DNA of 64,000 nt from Hygrocybe punicea (lineage: Eukaryota > Basidiomycota > Agaricomycetes > Agaricales > Hygrophoraceae): contig OY744466.1 of assembly GCA_963556145.1 (NCBI GenBank), positions 5,441,820 through 5,505,819 of the forward strand, written 5' to 3'. The translations under genes and the position numbers were made by a program. Each line of letters starts with the position of its first letter. Position 1 is the first letter of the stretch. Under the pieces are notes generated by a model, which saw only the letters and a program-made list of their open reading frames with translations, had not been told where the DNA came from and made no database searches. Of this stretch, positions 21,287-33,040 are shown piece after piece.

Positions 21287-21596
21287 TCTCCAGGGTACTT
21301 TAAATAAAGACCATCCCTGGTCGATACTACATGGACTCAGGACGTGGAAGTGTAAGATGAGGCCGATGTGGCGGTTGTGGAATCAGGTTTGACAGGACGA
21401 GGCGGGTCATGGATGACGCGAACAGGGACAGCAGATGGTGACTAGTGGAACATAGTGGACGGTCGGAGGCCGAGAGCGGGGAATAAAGAATAAAATGGGT
21501 GAAGCCCATGTTGCGAAAAAGGAAACAAGGTACATAAAACCAGAGGGAAAAGAAACTATGACAACAATAACCAAGCGGAAATGAAACAAGAGGCAG
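21287..21596. other. Interior of the 15-kb element next to its 3' LTR
   Basis: About 310 bp with no recognisable gene. On the minus strand it should hold the polypurine tract, but only a weak purine run (CCTGGAGA) adjoins the LTR. Confidence 0.5.
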
Positions 21597-21659
21597 TGGA
21601 GAGGTACCGAGGTACCTCTCCAGGGGCTCACGCAGGACTCGAGAGGAAGGACTGGATGG

Positions 21660-21691
<32 letters not shown>

Positions 21692-21722
21692 GACTGACTA
21701 CTGCATCGGGAAGGCTACTAAC
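21597..21722 (+). repeat. Family-C LTR, left part before the hAT insertion
   Basis: Starts TGGAGAGGTACCGAGGTACC (containing the palindrome GAGGTACCGAGGTACCTC) and includes a (GAT)n run at about 21664-21692 that is longer than in the other LTR copies. It ends with the hAT target site CTACTAAC. Confidence 0.8.
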
Positions 21723-22138
21723 TAGTGTTTAACACGGGTCCGGGTCAACCCGGTGACCCGCCGGTTCGGTTCCAGCCGGTCCGGGTACCGGGTTGCCATT
21801 TTGGCTACCCGCATGACACCGTGACCCGAACCGGCGGGTCACCGGGGATTTGCCGACGTGTTCGTGCTCCGCAACAGCCGTCAAGGAGTTGGTCAATGCT
21901 CAGCACCTGGCTTCGTTTTACCTCCCTCAAACTTTGCTTCTGGCCCTGCCATACCCAGAGGACCCCTATGGGCCTCAATCGATCAGGCCAACTGAAACAG
22001 GTACGTCCACATTGGTTTCTTTTTTTCTTTTTCTGCTCATTCAGTTCATCTCAGCTATGTGGCCGGTGGCTGTCCGACTCAAAAAACTCGTCCATTGTCT
22101 CTTGGATACGTTCCCTCAACTTTCCCCCTCATCCACCA

Positions 22139-24680
22139 ATGACCCAGTCGACCTCTGCGAAGTTTGTCTCCTCAGGCAAATCTGCCCCCGCCAAGAAGCC
22201 ATCTGCCAAAGCGAAAAGCAAAACCTCCAGTAACACATCCTCTCAGGTTTCCACCAAGTCCGCCGAGCCCCACTACATAGAATCCGATGATGATGCCACT
22301 TCAGTGACCTCTGAAGTCTGTAGCACTATTGACTATGAAAAAGAATTAGGTACATCTAGCTATGTGTTTTGGGGACCAGCAGGCTTGCTAACCTGTTGAA
22401 CAGATCTGGCCAAGAAGACGTGGTGCTCCCCTATCTACTTGTTCTTCAAGGACAACGTTACCATTGAGTGGCTCAAAAACTGCCCGTTCCACTTCTTTCC
22501 ATGTGCAGCTCGCAATTGCAAGACGACTCTCGGCGGCATTCGGCGCTACCTTGACAAGGGAGATAAGCATTCCACTGCCAACCTCATGAAGCACGCCCGG
22601 CGCTGCTTTGGTGAAGACGCTGTCAAGGCCGCCGCGGATGGCAATACCAAGGATCAGAATAAGTCCGTCTTCGATGCTTTTGCTCGCAAAGGCCAAGAGC
22701 CTGTCACATTATCTCATCATTCCCTCATGAACACTAAAGCACGGCATGTCCTTTCTCTTTTTATTTTGTCTACCAAAACTAATTGAATCTACAGCGCCCA
22801 CATTGTCGAATCGGTTGCTGAAAACAACAGACCATCCTACATCGTCACCAATAAAGAATTCATCAAGTTGGTTACTGCCGGTCGCCCACATTTGTCCCTT
22901 CCGTCGCACACCACCGTCAACCGCGATATCAATGTCATTTTCCAGGCTTCTCGTGATCGCATCAAGAAACTCTTGACTGAACATCCTGGCCGCTTACACT
23001 TCGCGACGGATGCATGGACATCCCCCAATCATCACGCGTTTGTAGCTTGGACAGTCCATCTGCAGCATAAAGGTGAGATGCTCACGTTTCTTCTTGATAT
23101 GGTCGAAGTTCCCGAATCCCACACTGGCAAGACTCTAGCCAATGCGTTCCAGAAGATGGTCGTCAACTTCGGTGTGGAGCAGAAAGTCCTCAGCATGGTT
23201 GCCGACAACACCTCTGCCAACGACACGCAAACCACTGCGTTCGCCGCTCTTGATAATTCTTTTGATGAGGAGGCGCGTGTCCGCTGCTTTAACCACACCA
23301 TGCAGCTCGCTGCTAAGACTCTTTTGAGTCCCTTCAAAGCAGCAGGTCGCAGTGGTGGTGATCAATCGAATGATGATGCAGAGGAACTGGATGTCGAGAA
23401 CGAGGATGAAGAGGATGAAGAGGACGAAGAGGATGGAGCAGATGGAGCGGACGGAGAGCAGGAGGATGACGTTGATGTTGACGACATTGATGACGGCCAC
23501 GATGAGCTTGCTGAGCTGGCCGAAGATGAACGGGAAGCCGTGATCGCTGAAACCACCGATGTCCGCAAGGTTGTCGTCAAGATCCGCCGCCTGTCATTTG
23601 CCGTCATCCACTCATCCATGATTTTGTTGCCCATCTGGTTCAAATACTGCGTAGTCCACAGGCTCAAGCGCCGAAAAATCCCTCGCAATGTCCTCACACG
23701 TTGGAACTCCACCTACGACATGTTACACTTCGTGCAACAGTATCGGGCCGTTGTTGATGCCATCACCGCTGACAAGATGCTTAAGCTAAGGCAGTACGAG
23801 TTGGACAATGACGAATTGGTGGTGGTGGATCAACTTGTTGCAGTCCTCAAACAATTCAAGCATGCGACTCTATTCTTTTCAAAGGACACCGCTAGCGTGG
23901 CCGCCATCATCCCAGTGATGGATTGGCTCACAGAAGGCCTGGATCCCCAAACGAAGACTGGGTACCACCCCGGCATTGTCGCTGCTTTGAAGCTCGTGCG
24001 AAAGAAGATGAATCGATACTACTCACTTACAGATTCTTCTGCGGTTTATCAGATTGCAATGGTGCTCCACCCTGGCATGAAGTTAGAATATTTCCGTCAA
24101 CACGCATGGGAGGCCGACTGGATTGAACAAGCAGAGGAACTTGTGCGCAATGAATATGATCTTAGGTACAAGAATGAGACTGGTACCAATCAAGGCACAG
24201 CTCCCACATCCAATGATTCGGCCTTCTTCGACTTCAGCAATCTGTCTGTGCCCACAGCATCTCGTGCTAGCGAGCTGGATGAGTATCTCCGATCTCCTGT
24301 TGAAAATGTCACTAACCCCCTCATGTGGTGGTGGAACAATCGCTTCGTCTATCCGAATTTATCCAGGATGGCCCTGGACTTCCTGAGTGTTCCCGGTGAG
24401 TCCGTGAAGGGTTTTTCGAGGTGATCTGTGCTAACAATGTACTGTAGCAACCTCGACAGCTGTTGAACGAGTTTTCTCCCAGGGAAGACAAATTCTCCCT
24501 TTCTCCCGAAATCGGCTCAGTGGTTCCAGCATTCGTGCCCACATGTGTCTTGGATCTTGGTTTCACAACGGATTGATCACGGTGGAGAACGTGATGGATG
24601 ACATCAAGAGTGGCGGGAAGGAACTGAAGCGCAAGAGGGCTGAAGAGGATGCCGAAAATGTTGAGATCACCGACAAGTAG
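22139..24680 (+). CDS. hAT transposase (794 aa, four exons)
   Basis: Exons 22139-22349, 22404-22743, 22795-24395 and 24448-24680 sum to 795 codons. A Ser/Lys-rich N-terminus is followed by a BED-type zinc finger (FFPCAARNC, then NLMKHARRCFG). Then come RAHIVESVAENNRPSYIVTN, GRPHLSLPSHTTVNRDI and the catalytic-core motifs RLHFATDAWTSPNHHAFVAW (first Asp), VLSMVADNTSANDTQT (second Asp) and RCFNHTMQLAAK. An acidic Glu/Asp run (about 23380-23540) interrupts the core, followed by RNVLTRWNSTYDML. The dimerisation domain ELDEYLRSP, NPLMWWWNNRFVYPNLSRMA, TSTAVERVFSQGR contains the expected last Glu. It cuts and rejoins DNA at the element ends. Intron 2 fits only as a GC-AG intron (22744-22794). Other introns are GT-AG. 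Confidence 0.9.
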
Positions 24681-24708
24681 ATTACTTTTTGTTTTTGTTT
24701 TTGTGAAC

Positions 24709-24718
24709 CCCCCCCCCC
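24709..24718 (+). repeat. Poly(C) run in the hAT 3' region
   Basis: About ten C residues following GTGAACC, downstream of the transposase stop. It is followed by CCGGG-rich subterminal repeats of the hAT right end. Confidence 0.6.
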
Positions 24719-24860
24719 CGAATGAATGAACCCGGCCAACCCGGGCATTAAACCTGTCATCACCGTTACCTGAACCCGTTTTAGACCGGGTTTGACCAGT
24801 CCAGGTCCGGGTTGGGCTTTTTAGACCCCGGGGTTACCCGTGTTAAACCTTACTACTAAC

Positions 24861-24912
24861 TAGGTCAACTGTGGGAACCCGGTCATGTGACTGGCCAGGT
24901 CCCACTACTCCA
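24861..24912 (+). repeat. Family-C LTR, right part after the hAT insertion
   Basis: Starts TAGGTCAACTGTGGG and ends CCCACTACTCCA. It completes the LTR begun at 21597 once the hAT element and one CTACTAAC are removed. Confidence 0.8.
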
Positions 24913-26371
24913 AGTGCCCCTTTTCCTCATGGCGATGCCCTCGTTGCCAACTGCTACAGAAAAGAACCCAAAACAAACAAAACAGACCAAAAAACTCTCA
25001 AGCCACAACTCCCAGTCCCTCAGAATGCCTCGAATCAAGGCCGGGGCCTTATATCGTGAAGCGGGAAGTCATCCTCGTGCAGGGGCGGTAGATGACCAGA
25101 CTGTACAAGACTCTCCTCAAACTCAATACTCTTTGAATGCCTCCCTCACAAGGGTTCGGGCTCACAACGCAAGGCCAAAGATCCCTCGAATCGTCCTAGC
25201 AAGTACTTAGTGCAGTGTGAAGGTTCAGGTGGTCCAAAATATAACTGTATTGGCGGAGATTGGGTAAACGGGTGCGTGAACGTAGTGTAGTGATGGCTTG
25301 TAGGTAGACTGTAATTGACATCCAGTATGGGGTGGAATGGGGGACGAGGCTATAATAAAAGCTATAATACTGATGGGGCATAGGGTTGTACTTAACAAGG
25401 GCGTAGTATCTCGATGCGAAGGGGGTTGGCGCATCACGCGAAGGGATCGTGGTGGTTCGTTCGGGTCGGCGTGGGGTACATTACGCTGTTGGGTTCCCTG
25501 GTGGGGTGGTATGCGACTGAACGAGGGCGTGTGGGGGCTGGGGTGACTCATTTGGGTTCCTACGGGTCCCAGGCAGCACCAGGGTCGAGAACAAGGCTGC
25601 AGGGAGTTGAACGAGGGTGGCCGGTGCCGGGCATGGTGCATGAAGCCAGTCTGTGGGTGGTGAAACGCTGTGGGGCCCGAAAAGCGGTGGGAACGTGGGG
25701 TGGTGATGGGCACAGGTGTTCTGGGGTTGCAAACAGGTGGGCTGAGAGTTGGCCTGGGGCCGGTAGTGCTGGCAGAACAGGGCCGCATGATGATGACATG
25801 GCTGGAGTGTCTGAAAACAACAGTGGGGGCTCGTTTGGTGCAACGAAGGGGAATGGTGGGTTGTGGGTGGTGGAACGAAGGTGCAGGAAGTCGAATGGGT
25901 CCATGTAGGGTTGGGGTACGTGAAAAAACGTGGGTCCAATGGTGGTGACGTGGCAGGACATGGGGCACTTAACTTGGACGGTGATGGGGGTTCATTTGGG
26001 CAGAACCGGAACGCTGGGTCATCAAGCGTGAGTGTGGGCATTTGGGTGAACGCAGGTGGAGCCTGGTTACACGAAAAAATGGTCGAAAGTGATGACGTGG
26101 CAAAATGCCGGTGGGTCTTGAGGCGTCAAAAAATGGGGTCGACGGCACTCTTGAGGTGATGTGGGGCATGGTGGGTTGAACAAGAGAGCCGGGGGGGTAA
26201 CTCGAGTACCGTACGACCGAAAATGAAGGGAAAAAATGTGTTGTTGGGCATTGGTGGGTGGTGAGGCTGAAAGGAGTCGTCTCGCGAGAAAATCCAGCAA
26301 AGAAAGGCAAAAGAGGAGAAAATCCCAAAAAAGAAAGCATCAGTGAGTCGAAAACACTCTCATCACCACAA
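24913..26371 (-). other. Interior of the family-C element: Pro/His/Ser-rich frames
   Basis: Long minus-strand open frames (25968-25225 and 26406-25969, overlapping in other frames) encode Pro/His/Ser/Thr-rich peptides with repeated short units such as HAPCPAP and NPNESPQPPHA. Several overlapping frames are open because the strand is C-rich and T/A-poor. No enzyme motif is visible. Whether any frame is translated is unknown. Confidence 0.45.
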
Positions 26372-26543
26372 TGGAGAGGTACCGAGGTACCTCTCTGGGG
26401 GCTCACGCAGGACTCGAGAGGAAGGACTGGATGGATAGGATGATGATGATGATGATGATGGACTGACTACTACATCAGGAAGGCTACTAACTAGGTCAAC
26501 CGTGGGAACCCGGTCACGTGACTGGCCAGGTCCCACTACTCCA
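26372..26543 (+). repeat. Family-C LTR, intact copy
   Basis: 172 bp beginning TGGAGAGGTACCGAGGTACC and ending CCCACTACTCCA, with an intact CTACTAACTAGGTC target region for the hAT element and a (GAT)n tract. Confidence 0.85.
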
Positions 26544-27454
26544 GCGGAAAACTAGAGGAGTGGAACAAAAAGGCGGCGGGAATGCAAAATAGATAATGGG
26601 GAATAAATATCAGGGATCGGGAAGGAAGGGAGGTAATGGGGGTGGAGTCGGGTGACAGAAATAATGAAGGCGTGAGCAGAAACATGTAGGGCATAAGCAG
26701 AAACAACATAAAATGAAAGCGGATGACAAAAACAGTTGTAGTTGGATCGGGTTAGGGTCGGCCGCTTTGGTGGCTGTGTCAACGCATGGCGGAAACGGTG
26801 GCATAGGCTGCGGAAAGCATAAATGTGTGATGTGGGCATAGAGATATGATGACGATGGTAAACATGATATGACGACAGTGGAGATACGATATGACAACAA
26901 CAGAGGTTCAATGGACGATGATGGAGGTTCAATGGGTGACAACGGAGGTTCGATAGACAATGGTGGAGGTTCGATATGTCAATACTAATATGGGGGCAAT
27001 AATCAACAGATGTGATATCAGCCTCATACTAGGCAGTTCAGCACCGGCTAGGACCCATGGGGAAGGATTCTCCCCCATGGAGCTGAGAAATAAAGGTTGG
27101 GTGGGATTCGAAACCGAGACAGGGAACATTGTGTCTGGGGCGAAACAGTGGCGGGTCAGGTTACTTGTGGGGAGCAGGGAATGATGGTTGTGGACTTGCA
27201 ACAATGGAGCAAAACATTAACAGGTCGTAGGCGGATGTGTCGGGTGCGTGGGGAAGGAGTGTGGTGGTGCATCGGGTGTGGGAGCAGGTTTGTTGGATGT
27301 GGCGGGTTCATAAGCGGGTGTGTCGGGTGGATAATATGGGTGCCAGGTGTGTCGGGAACGAGTGTAGCAGGTTGCGGGGACAAGTCTTTCTCTTTTTATC
27401 TTTTCATTTTCTTTCTTATGTCTTTCTTTCTATTTATTTGATCTATCTATTTAT
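26544..27454. other. Interior of the 15-kb element, no recognisable gene
   Basis: AT/GC-mixed DNA with short tandem variants of GGAGGTTCGATAGACAATG near 26880-26990 and a TTTCTTTC/TATCTATC pyrimidine tract at about 27385-27460. Small ORFs show no known motif. Confidence 0.4.
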
Positions 27455-29940
27455 CTAATTTTTATGCCGATAGACAGTGATGGGGTTTTTGTAGGGTTGG
27501 GTTGAGTGGCGAAGGTGGCGGATACGGGATGTGAGACTGGAACCGGAACCAGATGTTGCAGGATCATTGGGAATGCGTCCGGGTTTGTAGTGTTTGCTTT
27601 GTCGAAATGCGGTGATGGCTATGTCGAGAACGGGTTGTTGGGTGTGGGGACTAAGAACGGGCGTCGGGTCTAACGGCGGGTTCATATAGTGATGACATTG
27701 GGCCTTGTTAAATCGCAGACGGGTGTGGCATGGACACTGGAGGGCCTTTGGTTGTGCTTTGGGTGCTGTCGACTCGTTTTGGGGCATTCTGGGTGGTGGA
27801 TCCGACAAAGGAGGTGTCTTGACTAGTGGAGGGACTCGATTTGGGGGCAACGAAGGCGAGTGTGGGGCTGCGTGGATCGACCATGATTACGTGGGGCTGT
27901 TCGAGGTGGAAAGAGGTCAGGCGAGCGGGAAATGGGTGGTTGAGGGAAGCAGGTCAACGTGGGGTGAGGGAGGCGGATGACGTGGGTGGATGAGACGACG
28001 TGAGTTGGGGTGATACAGGTGGCATTTCGTGGCGGATAGATGTGTGGGGATTTTGACAAGAGTGCGTCGGGTCGTGGATCGGGTTTGAGTGGCTAGTGGT
28101 CACGGTTTCACAGGCATAACCCAACGGGGGCTTCATTTGCGCTCACGAATGGACTTGAGGGGCATTGTGGGGTTGGTCAAGGGCATAGGTGGTTGAAGGG
28201 GAGTGGACAGGGACGGGGATGGCTGGGAAGTGGGGGTTGAGAGTGAGAGTCGATGGTGGGTGACATGGTTGCTTGCGTGGGATGACGAGGGATGGGGGCG
28301 GACGTGTTTGGGACAGATGGAAGCCATGCCGAGGTGCGGGCGTGAATGTGGGTGTGGGGGTGGTTGTACGCGGTGGTTGTTGGTTGTTGGTCCTGGATGG
28401 GGAAACGGGGGTATGAGGTGGCATGGTATGATGCCTGAACATGATGGGGGATGGGTAGTATGGGCTCGTGAGGGACGATGTGGTGTGCTGGGAACTGGTA
28501 CGAGGCAGCCAGAGAGGTTGTATAGGCAGGTGCATGGGGCGGGGTGACGTGGCATGGTGTGGAGCATCAATAACAGCGAAGACAGTTTGTACTTGCTTGT
28601 GAACGATGGTGTGGGACCCTGGGAGGCTGTACGAGGCAGCAGATGGTCTGACAAAGGAGCGCCAGAGGTGTCGACTTGGTGGGGACATGAGGTTGGCTGA
28701 CGTGGCGCACGTGTGGGACATCGATTACAGTCGAGGGTGACTTGTGAGAGCTTGCGAGGGGCATTGTGAGGATTTGGGAAGCCATACGAGGCTATGGGGG
28801 GGACCAACAAGGGCGTGAGCGGCCGGATTTGTCGTATTGGCTGAGGCACGAAGCGGGGTGACGTTGCAAGTGGTTGGGGACTCGATAATGGCAGAGGCGG
28901 CCGGTACGGACTCGCGAGAGGTGTTGTGGTATGCTAGGAAGTGGTGCGAGGCGTCAGGTGGTTCAATGGATGTGTGAGGGGCCGGGGAGGTCGTATAAGT
29001 GGGTGCATGGGGCACAGTGACGTGGTACGGCGTGAGGCATCGATAACGGCGAAGATGGCTCGTGCGGGCTCGCGACTGGCATCATGTGGCTCTGGGAAGT
29101 GGTGCAAGGTGATGGGGGATTCCAACGAGGGCATGAGCAGCCAGGGATTTCGAGTAAGTGGGGGCTCGATAATGGTGAGAATGGCTCATGAGGGCTTGTG
29201 TGTATCCGGGGGGGGGGGCAATGGCGAGTCCGTAGATGCGAACGTGCAGCGAAACGGGGGTGAAACGGAGGCAGACGCGCTGGGACTGGTCGAGAATGGG
29301 GTTTGCTGTGCATTGGCGCAGCTTTCTGGTGACGGCACAGGCGTAGACGGTGGGGCCATGTCAAGGGTCGCTTCTGGGGATGACATTGAGGGTGTAGACA
29401 CAAAATGGGGGTCATTCTGGCGGGAAACGGGACAGGTGGATCACTTCATGTGCGGACGCATTGTTCTTGGGATGATGCATGTTCAAACAACGGGGCCATG
29501 TCATGATGTGCTTCTGGGGACGACGGCGAGGCCATAGACATGGACTGCAGACAAAATGGGGGCAAAATGGTGGGAAGCTTCGAAAACGTGGTTGGGCATG
29601 TGCGGATGCATTTTTCTGTGGATGGCTTTGGTTCAAAGGTTGGGGATGGGGCCAGGCTTGCCTCTGGAGATAATGATGAGGCCGTAGACGAGAATGGTGG
29701 GCCAATGGGGGGCCAAACAGGGGCGGAAACGGTTGCACACGTCGAAAACCGCATTTGAACGCGTTTTTCCTGCATGGTTACCATGGAAACGGCAATGAGG
29801 GGCATACATGTGAGTGCACAGGCTAAACCTGTTGCATGGTGTGCGTTTTCTGTCTGCTTCGTGGCTCCATTCTTCCTTGTTTCGTGCATGACGTGTGAGT
29901 GACGTTGTAGTGGGAGGCACGTGATATGCTTAGTCAGCAT
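27455..29940 (-). pseudogene. Broken Pro-rich repeat coding region of the 15-kb element
   Basis: Minus-strand frames 29940-29446, 29415-28963, 28849-28133 and 27850-27455 encode Pro/His/Ser-rich peptides that correspond, unit by unit, to the ORF of the small element at 6528-8429. Near 29860-29760 NAHHATGLACALTC...QEKRVQMRFST parallels its AHCNGCCMCSPRY...GKRVRARKSN segment. Near 29400-29190, SPEATLDMAPPSTPVPSPES and TSPSASASVSPPFRCTFAST parallel its repeat unit. Around 28440-28200, PTPTFTPA and HPPSTLT parallel its distal part. The frame is broken many times, so no full product is possible here. The similarity places both elements in one family. Confidence 0.6.
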
Positions 29941-29947
29941 ATCATGT
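29917..29947. repeat. Short inverted repeat
   Basis: CACGTGATATGCT, a six-base spacer, then AGCATATCATGTG: 12 of 13 positions pair, the mismatch being a CpG-to-TpG change. It lies at the start of the Pro-rich region. Role unknown. Confidence 0.55.
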
Positions 29948-30529
29948 GATGTTCAGACTTAGACGCATAGCCAGATAGAGATAGAGAGCAGTTAGAAACA
30001 CGAGCGCCTACTCATACGGAGATTCCCACTTCTACCCGTTCCAACGTTTCCTGTTGTGCGGGTCATTGGGGCTGTTTTTTGGGGCTTTCCAGTCATGGTT
30101 TTTCGACAGGTATCGGTGGGGATTGGGATTCCAAGCATGTTGGGGGTCTATAAATGAGAGTGGATGGTGGATGTGACAAAGTTCAAGTCGAAAAATGAGA
30201 CTGTTGGATCATGGCTGTGCAAGTTTCCTAAAGCGGTAAGCAGCCATTAAGTCGGGCGGCACAAGAGTGGGTTCGAGTTTGTATGTGAAACTAGACAGTT
30301 GTGGTTGTAAGAGAAGAGAAGATAGTGATAAAATCAAACCCTAATGCTGGTGTGATAGTCATATCATGCTGTGACTTATCCCGTGTCCGACCGGGCAACT
30401 AAGGTTGACAATGTTATGTTTGATATGGGCCAGCCGATCTGGGCCAAGAAAAGCTTATTGTTAGGTACTTGACGGCACAACTCAGGAATGTCATAGTTAT
30501 GGTGTTAGATGGGTGGGCCGAGGTTTGAG

Positions 30530-30865
30530 CCAGAATATTGTTACCCATGTGAGACCGTTGGGCCAATTTTCTTTGGGGGCATTGTTACCCATGTCAGACC
30601 GTTGGGCTGATGTTCTTCGGGGGCATTGTTACCCGTCTCAGACCATTGGGCCGAAGTTCTATGGGGGTATTGTTACCCATCTCAGACCATTGGGCTGAAG
30701 TTCGGTGGGGGTATTGTTACCCGTCTCAGACTGTTGGGCCGATGTTCGGTGGGTATTTTGACCCGTCTTAGACCATTGGGCCGATGTTCTTCAGGGGGTA
30801 TTTTGACCCATCTCAGACCGTTGGGCCGAGGTTCTATGGGGGTATTGTTACTCATGTAATCCACT
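30530..30865 (+). repeat. 43-bp tandem repeat, left arm (about 8 copies)
   Basis: Unit contains CATCTCAGACCGTTGGGCCG followed by ATGTTCTTCGGGGGTATTGT. GTTGGGCC-type cores recur near 30557, 30601, 30645, 30687, 30730, 30773 and 30817. Confidence 0.85.
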
Positions 30866-30884
30866 CCAGCCAATGCAATATCAT

Positions 30885-31272
30885 TGATACCCTTCATTGC
30901 AGTTGGCATTGGCATCAGTGTTTGCATTGGCATTGGTGTTTGCATTGGCATTGGTGTTTGCATTGGCATCGGTGTTCACTGCAGCATCGGCATTTGCATT
31001 GGCATCAGTGTTCCCATTGGCTTCGGTGGTCACATCAGCTTCGGTGGTCACATCGGCTTCCGTGCTCACATCGGCTTCAGTGTTCACATCAGTGTTTGCA
31101 TCGGCATCGGTGTTCACTGCAGCATCGGTGTTGGTGTTCACTGCAGCATCAGCATTTGCATCGGTGTCGGTGTTCCCATTGGCATCAGTATTCACATTGG
31201 CATCGGTGTTCACATTGGCATTGGCATTTCCATTAGCATCAGTGTTCACATCAGCATCAGTGTCAGCATGAG
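30885..31272 (+). repeat. Hexamer-based satellite, left arm
   Basis: Array of GCATTGGCATTGGTGTTT-type units (multiples of 6 bp). It is free of stops in several frames on both strands, giving peptides such as SVFALALVFALALVF (plus) and NANANTNANANTDAN (minus). These are repeat by-products unless expression is shown. Confidence 0.85.
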
Positions 31273-31284
31273 GTTCAACTGAAA

Positions 31285-32325
31285 AGCTAATGCCGATGTT
31301 GATGCCGATGTTTTTTTGGCATTTGTTTCTAACATGTAAAATACCGCCGAAATGCTCATGGAACTGTTGCTAGACATAGAATACATCGTCTACTAACTAT
31401 CTCTCAGCCAATGTAAGCCGGCCGGACCCATGGTTTCAATGCACAGTGAACACCAAGGTTGATACCGATCTATTTTGCCATTTGTTTGCAACATGTAAAA
31501 TACCGCCGGAATGCTCACGGAACTGTTGCTGGACATAGAATACATTGTTTACTAACTATCTCTCAGCCAATGGAAGCCGGCCGGACCCATGGTTCAACTG
31601 CAAAACTAACACGGAGGATGATGCCGATTTTTTTTGGCATTTGTTTGCAACATGTAAAATACCGCCGGAATGATCACGGACCTGTTGCTGGACACAGAAT
31701 ACATTGTCTACTAACTATCTCTCAGCCAATGGAAGCCGACCGGACCCATGGTTTAACTGCAAAACTAACACCAAGGATGATGCCGAAGCTTTTTGGCATT
31801 TGTTTGCAACATGTACAATACCGCCGGAATGCTCACGGAACTGTTGCTGGACATAGAATACATCGTTTACTAACTATCTCTCAGCCAATGTAAGCTGGCC
31901 GGACCCATGGTTTCAATGCACAGTGAACACCAAGGTTGATACCGATCTATTTTGCTATTTGTTTGCAACATGTAAAATACCGCCGGAATGCTCACGGAAC
32001 TGTTGCTGGACACAGCATACATTGTCTACTAACTATATCTCAGCCAATGGAAGCCGACCGGACCCATGGTTCAACTGCATAACTAACACCGAGGTTGATG
32101 CCGAAGATTTTTGGCATTTGTTTGTAACATGTCAAATACCACTGGACTGCATCTGAATATCTTGTTGGACATGGAGGCCATTGTTTACTAATTGTCTCTC
32201 AGCCAATGTAAGCTGGCCGGACCCATGGTTCAACTGCAAAACTAACACCGAGGTTGATGCTGATTTTTTTTGGCATTTGTTTGCAACATGTAAAATACCA
32301 CCTGAATGCTCATGTAACTGTTGAT
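31285..32325 (+). repeat. 159-bp tandem repeat, left arm (about 6.5 copies)
   Basis: Each unit runs from GTTGATGCCGATTTTTTTGG through CATGTAAAATACCGCCGGAA and CTAACTATCTCTCAGCCAAT to CCGGACCCATGG. TACCGCCG recurs at 31343, 31501, 31660, 31819 and 31979. Confidence 0.88.
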
Positions 32326-33040
32326 ATTGGCATTGAGATCAACTGAAACAGTGTTTTACATATTTTTAACAGAAACATTGAGATCAATGTGGACCTTCAT
32401 GTTGATCTCAGCGTTGACTTCAGCTTTGACCTCAGCATTGACATCGGCATTGACATCGGCATTGACATCGGTGCTGACCTTGGCATTGACCTTGGCATTG
32501 AACTCAATGTTTTCTCAGCCTACATATCCAATAAATCACTAAAGTCATGAAGTTTGTACATCCGATTCCAATCCAAATTCCAGATCTGCTCCATGTGAGC
32601 ACCACTGGAACCAGTTCTGGTTCCAGAAAGCCACACGCTACTCCAGAACCTGTTCCTCCTTCACTTCTCACTGAAATGACAGAATTGAGCATTTAAAATT
32701 GAACAAGTCATCATAGCGACAGAGCAATTTGTATTGCACTCGTATTTGAGTACACTAAGTACCAGTACAATATCACCAAATCGCAAAGTGTTGATACATT
32801 CCATGCCAGATCTAACACTTATACCGCATATCTTGGCCACGCTTGCACCTATTACACAGACAATTTAAATTTCAGTTCTCAGACATTATCTCCATGCTCT
32901 GGCCCCAGGATATTATTTTTAATCTTCCTGGTTACCACGTCAATAAATTCTATACCTTTTTTGCTTGTCTTATGATTTGCAGTGATTCAAATGCTCTTAT
33001 GTCTCAATACCAGGTAATACAGGACCTACCAATGTGCTTA
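32326..33040. other. Central loop of the foldback repeat
   Basis: Holds a 12-bp array (ATTGACATCGGC / CTTGGCATTGAC, about 32395-32505) and then unique sequence with no recognised gene. Confidence 0.5.

Larger units (their letters stand above)
21723..24852 (+). mobile_element. Intact hAT transposon (3130 bp)
   Basis: Terminal inverted repeats are TAGTGTTTAACACGGGT (left) and, read from the right end inward, TAAGGTTTAACACGGGT, matching at 15 of 17 positions. An exact 8-bp target duplication CTACTAAC flanks it (21715-21722 and 24853-24860). Removing the element and one copy restores the family-C LTR sequence seen at 26372-26543 and 59774-59932, which proves the boundaries. CCCGG-rich subterminal repeats lie at both ends. 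It encodes one spliced transposase of 794 aa with no visible defect, so it may be autonomous. Confidence 0.92.
21597..26543 (-). mobile_element. Second LTR element (family C), interrupted by a hAT transposon
   Basis: Two copies of a 172-178 bp repeat beginning TGGAGAGGTACCGAGGTACC and ending CCCACTACTCCA lie at 21597-24912 (split by the hAT insertion) and 26372-26543. The flanks are GCAG (21593-21596) and GCGG (26544-26547), a 4-bp duplication with one transition. Inside the right repeat, the minus strand reads TGGTGATGAGAGTG a few bases from the LTR, a likely primer site, so the element runs on the minus strand. The 1.46-kb interior has only Pro/His/Ser-rich minus-strand frames and no polymerase. 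A solo copy of the same LTR is at 59774-59932. The element is nested inside the 15-kb element. Confidence 0.8.

Noticed and set aside
23362..23712. Minus-strand Ser-rich ORF inside the hAT gene
   Set aside because: It is the antisense of the GA-rich acidic codons of the transposase; no independent support.
21597..26543. Single 5-kb LTR element carrying its own transposase
   Set aside because: The hAT has its own inverted ends and 8-bp duplication that interrupt the LTR; it is a later insertion.
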